DNA of 64,000 bases, taken from positions 1-64,000 of the forward strand of contig CACBAM010000003.1 of the NCBI GenBank assembly GCA_902537215.1. The letters are read 5' to 3'. The notes beneath the pieces are model-generated. The model saw only the letters and a program-made list of their open reading frames with translations, ran no database searches and was not told the DNA's origin. The stretch's first letter is position 1. Each line of letters opens with the position of its first letter. Of the stretch, positions 42,200 to 52,032 are shown piece after piece. The DNA comes from an uncultured Alphaproteobacteria bacterium (GTDB taxonomy: Bacteria > Pseudomonadota > Alphaproteobacteria > Rhodobacterales > Rhodobacteraceae). The translations under genes and the position numbers were made by a program.

Positions 42200-43645
42200 A
42201 TGCAAAAATCGATACTGGACACTGATTTTTCTTTTAGATTGTTCGGATCCAAAAAATCTAAGCTAATCGATTGCAAGGTCTGTGAAAAATTTGCAAAGCC
42301 AATCTTGCTTATGCTACGAGCTGCTGAAGCAGCTAAAAAGTACCTTATTAAAGAAAACGCAAAATCAGTCACTATTTTTATAGGAAAAGGGAATAATGGT
42401 GAAGATGGGCTTTGCCTGGCAGCCCTCCTAAGAATTGAAAACATTGATACGCATATAATTGACCTTGACCGTGAAACTCGTACTGAGACTCAAGCTTACA
42501 GACTCTGCCTTGATCTAGAAATCAATATTAAGAAATATAATACTAAGAAAATACCAAAAGCTGATTGGTATGTTGATGCCATATTCGGAATAGGTCTAAA
42601 TAGAAACCTTACAGGCGACTATCTAAGCGCTGTGAATTATCTACAATCTACAAAGTCAAAGAAAATATTATCTCTAGATATTCCGAGTGGCCTTCACGGT
42701 TCAAGAGGAAATATTTTTAATAAGATAGTTCAAGCAACAACTACCATCTCCTTTCTAACCTTAAAGCCTGGACTATTTTTTGATGACGCCTCTGATTACA
42801 TAGGCGATCTTTATTTCGATGATTTAAGCATAAATAAAACTTTCTATAATCCAGATATGACCTCTATTTCTAGAGAGAAAACTCATTTCCCTATTTTATC
42901 TCGCTCTGCTCACAAAGGCTCAAGAGGATCATTAATTTGTCTGGGTGGCTCTAAATCAATGGAGGGTGCGGGAATATTGGCATGCATTTCTGCTTTACGA
43001 TCCGGGGCAGGTAAAGTCTTTTGGGCCTCAGATACCGACAAACTGCAAAGGCCTCCAGAACTGATTCAAATAGAACCATGTATTGAGGACATACAATCAG
43101 TTCTAAATAAAAATATGCGTATTGCAATTATAGGTCCAGGGCTAGGAAAGAGGTTCGATAAAGAAATTGAATTCTTATGGAATACTGATCTCAATATTAT
43201 TCTAGATGCCGACGGCTTGGATTGGTTATCAAGAAAAAAACCAAAAAAGAGAGCAGCGGCGTGGGTCGGCACTCCTCATATTGGTGAGATGAAAAAGCTT
43301 TTAAAAGATGACTTCTCGGATAAATGGTCCAACATCATTAAGCTCAAGAAGTATTACGGAGGCGAATGGATATTAAAGGGTCCAGGAACCCTTGTTTCAG
43401 AAGATAAGCAGCTCTGGCTCAATTTATATTCAAATGGATGGTTAGGAACTGCTGGAATGGGTGATGTTTTAGCAGGTATTATTGCAGGCCTTTGGAGCTC
43501 TGGATCCAAAACACCCTTTAGAAGTGCTGTTTACTTACAAACTCAGTGCGCCAAACATTTTTTGTCTAAGGAAGGCGCTGGCCTGACAGCTGGAAAACTG
43601 TCTGAGCTTATTGGATTTAATATTGGTTTAATACATAAAGCCTAA
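42200..43645 (+). CDS. nnr: Bifunctional NAD(P)HX epimerase/dehydratase
   Basis: 481 aa. The N-terminal epimerase domain (about 1-205) has GKGNNGEDG, ADWYVDAIFGIGL and SLDIPSGLHG. The C-terminal ADP-dependent dehydratase (about 220-480) has HKGSRGSLICLGG, IIGPGLG, LDADGLDWL, TPHIGEMKKLL and TAGMGDVLAGIIAG. Together they repair hydrated NADH and NADPH. The start lacks a ribosome site but fits a leaderless message. It converges with the duplicated-domain protein across a shared hairpin. Confidence 0.94.
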   Translation: MQKSILDTDFSFRLFGSKKSKLIDCKVCEKFAKPILLMLRAAEAAKKYLIKENAKSVTIFIGKGNNGEDGLCLAALLRIENIDTHIIDLDRETRTETQAYRLCLDLEINIKKYNTKKIPKADWYVDAIFGIGLNRNLTGDYLSAVNYLQSTKSKKILSLDIPSGLHGSRGNIFNKIVQATTTISFLTLKPGLFFDDASDYIGDLYFDDLSINKTFYNPDMTSISREKTHFPILSRSAHKGSRGSLICLGGSKSMEGAGILACISALRSGAGKVFWASDTDKLQRPPELIQIEPCIEDIQSVLNKNMRIAIIGPGLGKRFDKEIEFLWNTDLNIILDADGLDWLSRKKPKKRAAAWVGTPHIGEMKKLLKDDFSDKWSNIIKLKKYYGGEWILKGPGTLVSEDKQLWLNLYSNGWLGTAGMGDVLAGIIAGLWSSGSKTPFRSAVYLQTQCAKHFLSKEGAGLTAGKLSELIGFNIGLIHKA

Positions 43646-43671
43646 CTTATCTTGTTAGAAGCAAGTTAGGC
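43640..43671. terminator. Bidirectional hairpin between convergent genes
   Basis: GCCTAACTT (43640-43648) and AAGTTAGGC (43663-43671) form a perfect 9-base-pair stem with a 14-base loop. T-rich but interrupted sequence lies on both sides (TCTGTATTTATT on plus, TTTATGTATT on minus). It sits between two converging stop codons, so it likely ends both transcripts; its long loop makes it weaker than a classic terminator. Confidence 0.5.
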
Positions 43672-43678
43672 TCTGTAT

Positions 43679-44305
43679 TTATTGATCAGCCGGAACTGTC
43701 ATCCATCCATTGTGTAACTCGCCGACCTCAGCCGCCCGACTTACAAGCGATTGAAATTCCTCAGTCATCCCCATTTGATCAAATGCTTTTCCTGAAGCTT
43801 CAAGGGAAGTTGCACCATAGGCAATAATCATACTACTCATGTTATCTCCTGTCACTGGCGTCAAAAGCACAGGATTTACATCGACTTTTTCGCACATTCC
43901 CTTTACTTCTTCAAACATCTCCATAGCCATTGGCATTTTATCTTTTTTCATAAGGTACCACCTGAAGTTCATCACTCGATGTGTTGGCTTCATTTCTCCT
44001 GCTGCCACTCTTACCAGATTCAGTGGCATAACTATGTCACTTGCTGGGTTGTCATCCAATCTCATTTGTACCTTTGACCACATTTCACTTGAGAAAACTT
44101 TTTGAACATCTGCCATAGCTTCAGTGAAATTTGCCGCGAAAGTGGAAAACACTAAGCATCCTGCATTTTGGCCAAAAAGAACTCTAGATACTCGAGCGGT
44201 TATTCCCATATCTCCGAATGCTTTTGTTACTTCCAACATATTATTTAGTTGTAATTTTGCTTTGCCTAAATGTGGTTTTACAGTATTTGTTGCAATTACA
44301 GTCAT
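43679..44305 (-). CDS. Hypothetical protein, tandem ~100-residue alpha/beta repeats
   Basis: 208 aa, no signal peptide or membrane segment. The two halves (1-104 and 105-208) share a pattern: a beta strand, a helix, a turn, a strand of the CLVFSTFA / SSMIIAYGA type, then a helix with KVFSSEMWSKV / KAFDQMGMTEEFQ. This suggests an internal duplication of a ferredoxin-like dimeric alpha/beta-barrel half, as in NIPSNAP- or ABM-type proteins. I do not recognise the family with certainty. A very strong ribosome site (GGAGGAATC) suggests efficient translation. Confidence 0.7.
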   Translation of the reverse strand: MTVIATNTVKPHLGKAKLQLNNMLEVTKAFGDMGITARVSRVLFGQNAGCLVFSTFAANFTEAMADVQKVFSSEMWSKVQMRLDDNPASDIVMPLNLVRVAAGEMKPTHRVMNFRWYLMKKDKMPMAMEMFEEVKGMCEKVDVNPVLLTPVTGDNMSSMIIAYGATSLEASGKAFDQMGMTEEFQSLVSRAAEVGELHNGWMTVPADQ

Positions 44306-44375
44306 GATTCCTCCATAATAATTATTCTTATTGTAACTTAAATTAGTTCAATTTTACTTTTTTTTGGTAGGTAAT

Positions 44376-45113
44376 ATGTCAAATGAGATGGGTATCAATA
44401 ATCTAAGAGACCTAGGGAGCAAAAAAACATCTGAAAACACAACTATTAGAAAAGGTTTGTTTTTAAGATGTGCGGCTCCGACGGAGTGGAATAAGCAGGT
44501 TAAAAATCAATTAGTAGCACTTAAAAAACCCTTAATCATAGATTTCAGAGGGGTTCAGGAGGAGAAAAATAACCCTTCTCAGATTCCAAAAGAATTTTTA
44601 AGCAAAAGAGTGCACCTACCAATTGAACCCAAAGTGACCGAATTGTTAAGAAATTTGAATGAAGTTAATAGATCAAAAAAAACAGAAATTGATAAAATTT
44701 TTCAACAGGCGTATCGAAAATATACGATTGAAAACCTTGGGACCTTTGAAGAGTTTTTCAAAATATTATTTGATAATCCAGATTCCACTATAATGTTTCA
44801 CTGCACCGCTGGAAAGGATCGAACAGGCTTTGCCTCAGCTTTAATCTTATCTCTTTTCGGTGTAGCAAATGAAACAATCATAGATGATTATTTGCTGTCA
44901 AACAGAACGTATAAACCGACCCAGAAAGTCAAAGGCGAAGTTCAAAAAGTTGGCATTAAACAACTTTTGAAGGTTGATGAAAGTTGGTTGAATGCTGGGC
45001 TAGAAGAGTTTTCAGAAAGAGTTGGAAATATTAGAGATTTTTGTACTAAGATAATAAATGGCGAGAATAGGCTTAAGGAATATTTAGACTATTGCCAGAA
45101 TGAAAGAGAGTAG
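44376..45113 (+). CDS. Tyrosine-protein phosphatase (MptpB type)
   Basis: 245 aa from the ATG at 44376, behind AGGT; a TTG at 44364 is less likely. The P-loop is HCTAGKDRTG with Cys143 and Arg149, followed by ADD-type residues around DDYLLSN. The N-terminal NLRDLGSKKT and IDFRGVQEE motifs are those of the Y_phosphatase3/MptpB group, which act on phosphotyrosine and phosphoinositides. Target unknown. It is followed by the KduD-like gene, whose start lies four bases after its stop. Confidence 0.87.
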   Translation: MSNEMGINNLRDLGSKKTSENTTIRKGLFLRCAAPTEWNKQVKNQLVALKKPLIIDFRGVQEEKNNPSQIPKEFLSKRVHLPIEPKVTELLRNLNEVNRSKKTEIDKIFQQAYRKYTIENLGTFEEFFKILFDNPDSTIMFHCTAGKDRTGFASALILSLFGVANETIIDDYLLSNRTYKPTQKVKGEVQKVGIKQLLKVDESWLNAGLEEFSERVGNIRDFCTKIINGENRLKEYLDYCQNERE

Positions 45114-45117
45114 ACTT

Positions 45118-45885
45118 ATGTCGATAATGGAAAAATTTAAGCTGGATGGGAAGACGGCTTTAGTCACAGGATGCAGTAAAGGAATAGGTTTTGGAATTGC
45201 CAAGGGCTTAGCAGAGGCAGGAGCAGATATAATTGGTGTCAGTTCTACATTAGATATAGGTAGTGAGATTGAAAAATATGTTGAGTCGATCGGTAGAAAA
45301 TTTCATTGCTTTAGCTGTGACTTTTCTCAAAGACAGAATACGCATAATTTTTTACAGGAACTTGGCGAAAATAATTTAGAACCAAATATCCTTGTGAGCA
45401 ATGCAGGTTCTTTAATTAGAACTGAACTCAATGAACATAATGATGCCCATTGGGATAGAATACTAGAAATCAATTTATCGTCTCAGTTTGTTCTTGCAAG
45501 GGAACTTAGTTCAAGAATGATTGAAAGAGGCTGGGGTAAAATTATTTTTACAGCATCAATCTTATCTCATCAGGGTGGTTTATTTGTTCCCAGCTATACA
45601 GCATCTAAAGGTGGAATCGCACAACTTACAAAAGCTCTATCAAATGAACTGGCAGAAAAGGGAATAAATGTTAATTCCATCGCACCAGGTTACGTTGTTA
45701 CTGATATTAACGCCGCTCTTCGCCAAGATAAAAATAGGTCAGCTGACCTAATGGCGAGGATACCTATGAAAAGATGGGGTACCATAGACGATATGGCAGG
45801 AGCAGCTGTTTACTTAGCTTCCGATGCATCAGACTACGTCAATGGAGAACTATTAAATGTAGACGGTGGTTGGATGGGCAGATAG
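45118..45885 (+). CDS. SDR-family dehydrogenase, KduD-like
   Basis: 255 aa from the ATG at 45118 (GAAAGAGAG upstream); a start at 45127 is also possible. NAD motif TGCSKGIG, NAG motif SNAGSL, catalytic Ser near 147, Tyr160 and Lys164 in SYTASK, then APGYVVTDIN and the SDYVNGELLNVDGGW end. These match 2-deoxy-D-gluconate 3-dehydrogenase (KduD) closely, but the neighbouring pectin-degradation genes are absent, so the substrate may differ. It converges with leuB. Confidence 0.86.
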   Translation: MSIMEKFKLDGKTALVTGCSKGIGFGIAKGLAEAGADIIGVSSTLDIGSEIEKYVESIGRKFHCFSCDFSQRQNTHNFLQELGENNLEPNILVSNAGSLIRTELNEHNDAHWDRILEINLSSQFVLARELSSRMIERGWGKIIFTASILSHQGGLFVPSYTASKGGIAQLTKALSNELAEKGINVNSIAPGYVVTDINAALRQDKNRSADLMARIPMKRWGTIDDMAGAAVYLASDASDYVNGELLNVDGGWMGR

Positions 45886-45888
45886 CTA

Positions 45889-46986
45889 CTAGACTGCCTC
45901 AAGCTCCTCCAGTATTTTTTCAGTAATCTCACTCGTTGAACACAGTCGTCCCTCGTCTCCCATCATTAGATCGGGAGTTCTGTACCCTTTAGCAAGTACC
46001 TTTTCTATACATCGCTCAAGAAGATCGGCATTCTGGGCGTCTGAAAATGAATACCTTAAAGCCATTGAAAAGCTTAAAATACACGCTATTGGATTAGCCT
46101 TTTCCTGACCAGAAATATCTGGTGCTGATCCATGTACTGGTTCATACATAGCTCGAGGCAAGCCATTTTCTTTTTTATTTCCCAAGCTTGCAGATGGTAG
46201 CATTCCCAAACTGCCTGTTAGCATAGCAGCACAATCGGATAGTATATCTCCAAAAAGATTATCTGTTACAATAACATCAAACTGTTTAGGATCTCTAACC
46301 AATTGCATCGCTCCATTGTCAGCATACATATGGCTGAGCTCTACATCCTGATAATCAACATGAACCTCATTAACAATATCTCGCCATAGAACACCACTCT
46401 CCATCACATTGGCTTTTTCCATAGAGCATAATTTTTTATTTCTCTTTAAAGCAAGTTCAAAGGCACTTATTGCAACCCTTCGAATCTCTGATTCAGTGTA
46501 TCTTTGTGTATTTATACCAACTCTCTCATTTGAGCCATCAGTATGAATACCACGAGGTTCTCCAAAATAAATCCCCGATGTAAGCTCTCTTACGATAACA
46601 ATATCCAGCCCAGAAACTATCTCTTTCTTGAGCGACGAGAAAGAGGCCAGTGCATCAAAACATTGAGCGGGTCGGATATTGGCAAATAAGTCAAGTTCTT
46701 TCCTAAGTCTCAATAGCGCTCGTTCTGGTTTCAAATCGAAACTAAGATTATCGTAATCAGGGCCACCAACCGCCCCTAGCAAAACAGCATCCACTCCTAG
46801 TGCTTTGTTTAAAATTTTTTCCGTAAGAGGAACACCGTGTTTATCGAAAGACGCTCCACCAACTAAACCTTCTTCAATATCTATTTTTAAATTTCGCTTA
46901 TCCTGGAACCAAGAAATGACACGCTTAACCTCTGTCATCACCTCTGGTCCAATTCCATCTCCTGGGAGAATAAGCAAAGAAAACAT
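45889..46986 (-). CDS. leuB: 3-isopropylmalate dehydrogenase
   Basis: 365 aa from the ATG at 46986 behind AAAGGT; a TTG directly before it would add one residue. It oxidises and decarboxylates 3-isopropylmalate in leucine synthesis. Features: [20 protein letters not shown], the substrate arginines in [41 protein letters not shown] and [12 protein letters not shown]. Last of leuC-leuD-leuB on the minus strand. Confidence 0.96.
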   Translation of the reverse strand: MFSLLILPGDGIGPEVMTEVKRVISWFQDKRNLKIDIEEGLVGGASFDKHGVPLTEKILNKALGVDAVLLGAVGGPDYDNLSFDLKPERALLRLRKELDLFANIRPAQCFDALASFSSLKKEIVSGLDIVIVRELTSGIYFGEPRGIHTDGSNERVGINTQRYTESEIRRVAISAFELALKRNKKLCSMEKANVMESGVLWRDIVNEVHVDYQDVELSHMYADNGAMQLVRDPKQFDVIVTDNLFGDILSDCAAMLTGSLGMLPSASLGNKKENGLPRAMYEPVHGSAPDISGQEKANPIACILSFSMALRYSFSDAQNADLLERCIEKVLAKGYRTPDLMMGDEGRLCSTSEITEKILEELEAV

Positions 46987-46999
46987 CAATTATACCTTT

Positions 47000-47605
47000 T
47001 TATGACCAGCTAAATTTATCAGAATATTCTTTTTCAAAGCTACTTATTTTATTCGCACTCTTGAGTGTTAATCCGATATCGTCTAATCCATTTAATAAGC
47101 AATATTTTTTAAACTCATCAACCTCAAAGTCTAGTTGGTTTCCATTGTTGCGAAAAATCTTCTGGTTTTCGAGATCAATTTTCATAATAGATGTTGTTTC
47201 CATTTCTGCGTCCTGTAGAAGTATTTGATGCAAATCTTCAGACACAATGATTGGAAGTATGCCGTTCTTAAAGCAATTATTAAAAAAAATGTCTGCGAAA
47301 CTTGTTGATATTATGCACTTAATTCCAAAATCTTTTAAAGCCCAAGGCGCATGTTCTCTCGAAGAACCACAACCAAAGTTAGCTCCACCTACTATAATTG
47401 AGGCTTTTGAATAATGATCCTTATTTAAGATAAAATCTTTTATTTCATTCCCATTTTGATCATAACGCATTTCAAAAAAAAGGTTCTCTCCAAGACCCGT
47501 CCTTTTAATTGTTTTGAGGAACTGTTTTGGTATTAACATATCAGTATCGATATTTATTAACGGCATTGGAGCTGCGATGCCTTCAAGTATATTAAACTTT
47601 TCCAT
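47000..47605 (-). CDS. leuD: 3-isopropylmalate dehydratase small subunit
   Basis: 201 aa from the ATG at 47605; a GTG directly before it is possible. The swivelling aconitase domain has [33 protein letters not shown] and FKNGILPI. It pairs with LeuC to interconvert 2- and 3-isopropylmalate. Gaps: 12 bases from leuC and 13 to leuB. In many relatives an endonuclease-type gene lies between leuD and leuB; it is absent here. Confidence 0.96.
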   Translation of the reverse strand: MEKFNILEGIAAPMPLINIDTDMLIPKQFLKTIKRTGLGENLFFEMRYDQNGNEIKDFILNKDHYSKASIIVGGANFGCGSSREHAPWALKDFGIKCIISTSFADIFFNNCFKNGILPIIVSEDLHQILLQDAEMETTSIMKIDLENQKIFRNNGNQLDFEVDEFKKYCLLNGLDDIGLTLKSANKISSFEKEYSDKFSWS

Positions 47606-47617
47606 CACTATCTTTCA

Positions 47618-49018
47618 CTAAATATCTCTCACATCAGTCAATCGACCAGTTATTGCTGCTGCTGCTGCCATTGCTGGGCTCATTAAATGAGTACGGCCCC
47701 CACGCCCCTGTCGTCCTTCAAAATTTCTATTAGACGTCGCCGCGCATCTTTCCTCAGGCAACAACTGATCAGGATTCATTGCTAGACACATTGAACAACC
47801 TGGCATTCTCCAATCAAAACCAGCCTCTTTTAGTGAATTGGCTATACCTTCTTCTTCCGCCTGTTTTTTCACTAGTCCGGATCCCGGTACGACCATAGCC
47901 CTTATCCCACTCTTTACCTTTTTCCCCTTAACAATCTTTTCTACTTCTCTCAGATCCTCTATTCGTCCGTTGGTGCAAGAACCAATAAAAACGGCATCAA
48001 CTTCTATATCTTGCAATTTCTGTCCTGGCCTTAACCCCATATATTCAAGAGATCTTTTAGCCGCTTCTACTTTACTTCCCTGAAAATTATCAGGGCTTGG
48101 TACGAAATCTGTAATAGGAAGAACATCCTCGGGACTTGTTCCCCAGGTAACAACGGGCGCAATGTCCTCCGCCTTTAAGAAAATCTCTTTATCAAAATAC
48201 GCATCCGGATCAGAAAAAAGTGTTTTCCAAAATTTTACAGCTTTATCCCATTTTTCACCTTTTGGTGCATTTGGTCTACCCTTTACATAATCTAAAGTCT
48301 TTTGGTCAGGCGCTATAAGGCCGGCTCTCGCTCCACCTTCAATAGCCATATTGCAAACAGTCATTCGTCCTTCCAAAGATAGGCTCTCAATAGCATTTCC
48401 ACAATATTCGATTACATGCCCTGTACCACCCGCTGTTCCTGTTTTTCCAATTATTGTTAGTGTAATATCCTTTGCTGTGACCCCATTGCCCAATTCTCCA
48501 GAGACCTCCACCTTCATATTTTTTGACTTCTGCTGAATTAATGTCTGAGTTGCAAGGACATGCTCTACTTCGGATGTTCCTATGCCATGTGCTAATGCAC
48601 CAAAAGCTCCATGCGTTGCTGTATGACTATCCCCACAAACAATTGTCATACCTGGCAAAGTCCACCCTTGTTCAGGACCAATTATATGTACTATTCCTTG
48701 CCTAATATCATCAACAGCATAATAGTTAATGCCAAAATCGCGTGCATTCTTATCTAGAGTTTCTAACTGTATACGACCTTCTTCACTGCCAAAGTTGGTC
48801 AACCGATCAGATGTCGTAGCCACGTTATGATCTGGGACCGCAATTGTTTTTTTAGGAGCATGAACTTTCCTTCCTGCTTCTCTAAGACCCTCAAAAGCCT
48901 GGGGGCTAGTAACTTCATGCACCAAATGCCTATCAATGTATATCAGAGAAACATTATTTTCTGTTTGTATTAAATGGTTATCCCAAATTTTGTCATATAG
49001 AGTTCTACTTTTCGCCAT
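47618..49018 (-). CDS. leuC: 3-isopropylmalate dehydratase large subunit
   Basis: 466 aa from the ATG at 49018, which gives the family N-terminus [15 protein letters not shown]; an ATG nine bases earlier is possible. 4Fe-4S ligands are in FIGSCTNGR and [10 protein letters not shown]. Also [46 protein letters not shown]. No clear ribosome site. First gene of the leuCDB operon; upstream is a 170-base gap shared with the divergent IalB gene. Confidence 0.96.
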   Translation of the reverse strand: MAKSRTLYDKIWDNHLIQTENNVSLIYIDRHLVHEVTSPQAFEGLREAGRKVHAPKKTIAVPDHNVATTSDRLTNFGSEEGRIQLETLDKNARDFGINYYAVDDIRQGIVHIIGPEQGWTLPGMTIVCGDSHTATHGAFGALAHGIGTSEVEHVLATQTLIQQKSKNMKVEVSGELGNGVTAKDITLTIIGKTGTAGGTGHVIEYCGNAIESLSLEGRMTVCNMAIEGGARAGLIAPDQKTLDYVKGRPNAPKGEKWDKAVKFWKTLFSDPDAYFDKEIFLKAEDIAPVVTWGTSPEDVLPITDFVPSPDNFQGSKVEAAKRSLEYMGLRPGQKLQDIEVDAVFIGSCTNGRIEDLREVEKIVKGKKVKSGIRAMVVPGSGLVKKQAEEEGIANSLKEAGFDWRMPGCSMCLAMNPDQLLPEERCAATSNRNFEGRQGRGGRTHLMSPAMAAAAAITGRLTDVRDI

Positions 49019-49160
49019 AATTTTCATATCTAAATAAATTTTTTATCAAAATCCAGAACTTTTTACTATTTCAGATTTTTGCAAGCTTTAATACATCAGC
49101 CACCTGTAATGGAAAACAAAATAAAAAGTCTTTTCTAGTTCCATAATTACTTGTATTAAG

Positions 49161-49182
49161 TATGCGCATAAAGATTTATAAT
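49161..49182 (+). promoter_or_regulatory. Palindrome and -10 element before the IalB gene
   Basis: TATGCGCATA (49161-49170) is a perfect ten-base palindrome. It is followed by a consensus -10 TATAAT (49177-49182), 12 bases before the ATG at 49195. The palindrome fits an operator in the core promoter, and the message would have a very short leader with no ribosome site. Confidence 0.4.
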
Positions 49183-49194
49183 GTAAAAGATTAA

Positions 49195-49800
49195 ATGAAA
49201 CTCGATATTAATAAAATCTCGGCATCATATTCTAATAAGATGGTTTTTAGGATTATTTTGTATATTGTATTAAGTTTTTTGTTTTTGACAAAAAGTTCCT
49301 TTGCCCAGGATAACTTGCGGAAAGCAGAAAAAAGTTTTAGAGACTGGAGCGTTTTCGTATCGAAAGAGGACCCCAAAATGTGCTTCATTGCTTCTCAGTC
49401 TATCAAAGGTGAAGCGTTCAGAAATAATCAAAAGCTCTCATCGGTTAATCGAGAAAAAGGAACATTGTATATAATTAAGATATTAAATAAAGAGAGCGAA
49501 TATGAGGGAACATTTTACGCTGGATATCCTTTACAGGTAGGGTCAAAAGCTGTTCTAGAAATCGATAATAAGGACAAGATTGTGTTTTTTGCTCATCCAT
49601 CGCCTAAAGCTAAAGCAGAGAAGGACCATGCATGGGCTCAAAAATTTGATCAAAAAAAATTAGTCACTTTTCTTAGGAAAGGCAGCAAGGCAATAATGAG
49701 CGCTATATCTCATCGTAACACTGTAACGAAAGATACATTTATGTTAACAGGCTTTTCCGATGCCTTATCGGAATTAGAAAAGCGGTGCCAATTAAATTGA
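49195..49800 (+). CDS. Invasion-associated locus B (IalB) family protein
   Basis: 201 aa with an N-terminal signal sequence (hydrophobic 17-33, cleavage near FAQ-DN). The core RDWSVFVSKEDPKMCFIASQSIKGE and a late TGFSDALSELEKRC give the IalB pattern, with the two cysteines that may form a disulfide. Periplasmic or outer-membrane protein first named for erythrocyte invasion in Bartonella; in free-living alphaproteobacteria its role is unknown. Its end overlaps rlmN by 16 bases. Confidence 0.85.
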   Translation: MKLDINKISASYSNKMVFRIILYIVLSFLFLTKSSFAQDNLRKAEKSFRDWSVFVSKEDPKMCFIASQSIKGEAFRNNQKLSSVNREKGTLYIIKILNKESEYEGTFYAGYPLQVGSKAVLEIDNKDKIVFFAHPSPKAKAEKDHAWAQKFDQKKLVTFLRKGSKAIMSAISHRNTVTKDTFMLTGFSDALSELEKRCQLN

Positions 49801-50915
49801 CCTTACAATCGACTTCTCAAGAAAGTAACATCTTAGGGCTCAGCAGAGACGATTTGTTCTCGCTCGTTTCAGACTTTGAAACTCAACCAAAAAGAGCATC
49901 TATGAGAGTAAATCAACTGTGGTCTTGGATCTATTGTTATGGAATGAGTTCATTTGATAATATGACAAATCTAGATAAAGATCTTCGGTCGAAACTGCAA
50001 AAAGTTTTTAATATTTCACGGCCAGCTATTGAAAAAAAAGAAGTCAGCAATGACGGTACAATAAAATATCTATTCCGTTTAAATGACCAAAGCAAAATAG
50101 AAACGGTATTTATCCCAGAAGAGAAAAGAAGCACTCTTTGCATTTCTTCACAAGTTGGTTGTACGTTGAACTGTTCATTCTGCCATACTGGGACCCAAAA
50201 ATTGGTTAGGAATCTCTCAAGTCAAGAGATTGTAGGTCAAGTCATCGCAGTTTATGATGATCTAGGGCTTTGGGAGAAGAAGAGAGTGAACAGTAGTAAT
50301 TCTTCCTGTTTCGAAATAATTACCAATATTGTTTTCATGGGAATGGGAGAACCTCTATTAAATTACGAAGAAGTAAAAAAAGCTTGTAGTATTTTGATGG
50401 ACAATAAAGGATTGGATTTTTCGAGAAGAAGAATCACCTTGTCTACAGCTGGCATTGTTCCAAAAATAAAGCTGGCTCATGAGGAAATCAGATGCATGAT
50501 CGCCATAAGTTTGCACGCGACAGAAAATAAGACAAGGGATATTTTAGTTCCTATAAATAAAAAGTGGAATTTAGAACAGTTGCTCGGTTCCTTAAGAGAT
50601 GATATTAAGTTGCGCAATTCTGAACGAGTAACATTTGAATACGTTATGCTTGACGGAATTAACGATACAAAAGAGGACGCGCATAGGTTAGTAAGATTAC
50701 TACAAGGTCTTCCTTCTAAGATAAACTTGATACCGTTTAATAATTGGACTGGAAGTCAATATAAGCGTTCTTCCTTAGATAGAATAAATGCCTTTAGAGA
50801 CATTATAATCAAATCAAGATTACCAAGCCCAATTCGAAAACCTCGTGGAGAGGACATTATGGCTGCGTGTGGCCAATTAAAATCTAATTCAGTTAAAGAA
50901 GAAGCGAGTATATGA
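49785..50915 (+). CDS. rlmN: 23S rRNA/tRNA A2503/A37 C2-methyltransferase
   Basis: 376 aa from a GTG start; a TTG at 49797 is a second option. Radical-SAM cluster CTLNCSFC with C126, C130, C133; the two methyl-transfer cysteines include the late one in MAACGQL near 363. Also MGMGEPLLNYE, RRRITLSTAGIVPKI and ISLHATENKTRD. It methylates C2 of A2503 in 23S rRNA and A37 in some tRNAs. It overlaps the IalB gene and the next transpeptidase by four bases, giving one operon. Confidence 0.93.
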   Translation: MPIKLTLQSTSQESNILGLSRDDLFSLVSDFETQPKRASMRVNQLWSWIYCYGMSSFDNMTNLDKDLRSKLQKVFNISRPAIEKKEVSNDGTIKYLFRLNDQSKIETVFIPEEKRSTLCISSQVGCTLNCSFCHTGTQKLVRNLSSQEIVGQVIAVYDDLGLWEKKRVNSSNSSCFEIITNIVFMGMGEPLLNYEEVKKACSILMDNKGLDFSRRRITLSTAGIVPKIKLAHEEIRCMIAISLHATENKTRDILVPINKKWNLEQLLGSLRDDIKLRNSERVTFEYVMLDGINDTKEDAHRLVRLLQGLPSKINLIPFNNWTGSQYKRSSLDRINAFRDIIIKSRLPSPIRKPRGEDIMAACGQLKSNSVKEEASI

Positions 50916-51412
50916 AAAAAATTAGCAAAAGACGCTTTTTCTTGTTTTCAATTCTATTTCCTTTTATTTTTTTTAAGCCTTCATGGAGTCATCCTAAAAA
51001 GCCAGATTTATTGGTAGTATGGAAAAAAAAGAGAGTTCTAGCCCTTTACATAAACAGTAAAATAATAAAAGCCTATCGAATTCGTTTAGGGTTCAGTCCT
51101 CAGGGTCAAAAAGAAAAAGAGGGAGATGGTAAAACCCCGGAGGGTAAATACTACATTACGCACAAAAACCCAAATAGTAAATTTTACTTAAGTCTTGGAA
51201 TAAACTTTCCCAATCAATCTGATAAAAAAAGAGCTCTTCAAAGAGGCCTCAATCCTGGTAGTGACATTTTTATTCACGGGCTTGGGAAAAAAAATATCCT
51301 GTTGCACTATTTTTTTGACTGGACTGAGGGATGTATTGCGGTAACAAATAAAGAAATAGAAGAAATTTATGGTTTGGTTGAACCTGGTACCGTTATCTAC
51401 ATTTATGCTTAA
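50912..51412 (+). CDS. L,D-transpeptidase (short YkuD type)
   Basis: 166 aa with a signal sequence (6-26, cleavage near SWS-HP). The catalytic motif has His122 in IHGLG and Cys141 in WTEGCIAVTN. It cross-links peptidoglycan by 3-3 bonds or anchors lipoproteins. The four-base overlap with rlmN indicates cotranscription. A second, different transpeptidase lies at 52 kb. Confidence 0.88.
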   Translation: MKKISKRRFFLFSILFPFIFFKPSWSHPKKPDLLVVWKKKRVLALYINSKIIKAYRIRLGFSPQGQKEKEGDGKTPEGKYYITHKNPNSKFYLSLGINFPNQSDKKRALQRGLNPGSDIFIHGLGKKNILLHYFFDWTEGCIAVTNKEIEEIYGLVEPGTVIYIYA

Positions 51413-51426
51413 ACCTAAACTCGTGA

Positions 51427-51927
51427 TTAAGACTTGCCAATCATCTGTACCCACCAAACTTTTCCAGTGCTATCCTGATACCAACTAAGCCCTAGATCGG
51501 TCGCAGTGGGATCCAGAATAATTTCTCTGCCAATTTTACTTTTGAACCAGACATTCAATACATCATACTCACCTTCATACGTCTCCGAAACGTTTTCGCC
51601 AAGCACTAAGCCCTCAAAACCCGCAATTCTTGCCCTATCTATCGCTGATGATGCATCTGAACCGTAATTCCATGCTCGCTGTTGTCTGGCTATGTCAAAA
51701 GCGTGTGTCTTCGATGCAGCTGAAAGACTGGATGAATACTTTAATGAGGATCTTCCATTTTCCAATCTTAAGGCATTAACCATATCTAAGTGTCTAGATT
51801 TTAGAGCGGTCGCATTAAAGCTAGAAATAACTCCTGACTTGGAGTAACCCTGGTAAATGTCTGTTTTTGTACCGACACATCCTAACAGAATAGCCAAAAG
51901 CAGTATCTTTAATATAAAGTTATTCAT
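51427..51927 (-). CDS. CAP-domain lipoprotein
   Basis: 166 aa. A lipobox LLGC ends at Cys17, so it is a lipoprotein. The CAP/SCP fold (about 45-163) has the helix DMVNALRLENGRSSL, a KTHAFDIARQ helix in place of the usual His motif, GENVSET, VWFKSKIGREIILDPTATDLGLSW and WVQMIG. Only one of the canonical CAP cavity histidines is obvious. Envelope role likely; between two transpeptidase genes. Confidence 0.84.
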   Translation of the reverse strand: MNNFILKILLLAILLGCVGTKTDIYQGYSKSGVISSFNATALKSRHLDMVNALRLENGRSSLKYSSSLSAASKTHAFDIARQQRAWNYGSDASSAIDRARIAGFEGLVLGENVSETYEGEYDVLNVWFKSKIGREIILDPTATDLGLSWYQDSTGKVWWVQMIGKS

Positions 51928-52032
51928 AAATCTATAAGTCTTTTCTTCTAATTTTAGAAATAATATGTTAATTTTTTATCCATGCGCAATTAGTTGTTTT
52001 ATAGTAAATAAATTTCAACTATTAATTTAATA

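Noticed and set aside
49088-49144. 18-codon frame upstream of leuC as a leucine attenuator peptide
   Set aside because: It reads MELEKTFYFVFHYRWLMY with no run of Leu codons and no terminator hairpin after it.
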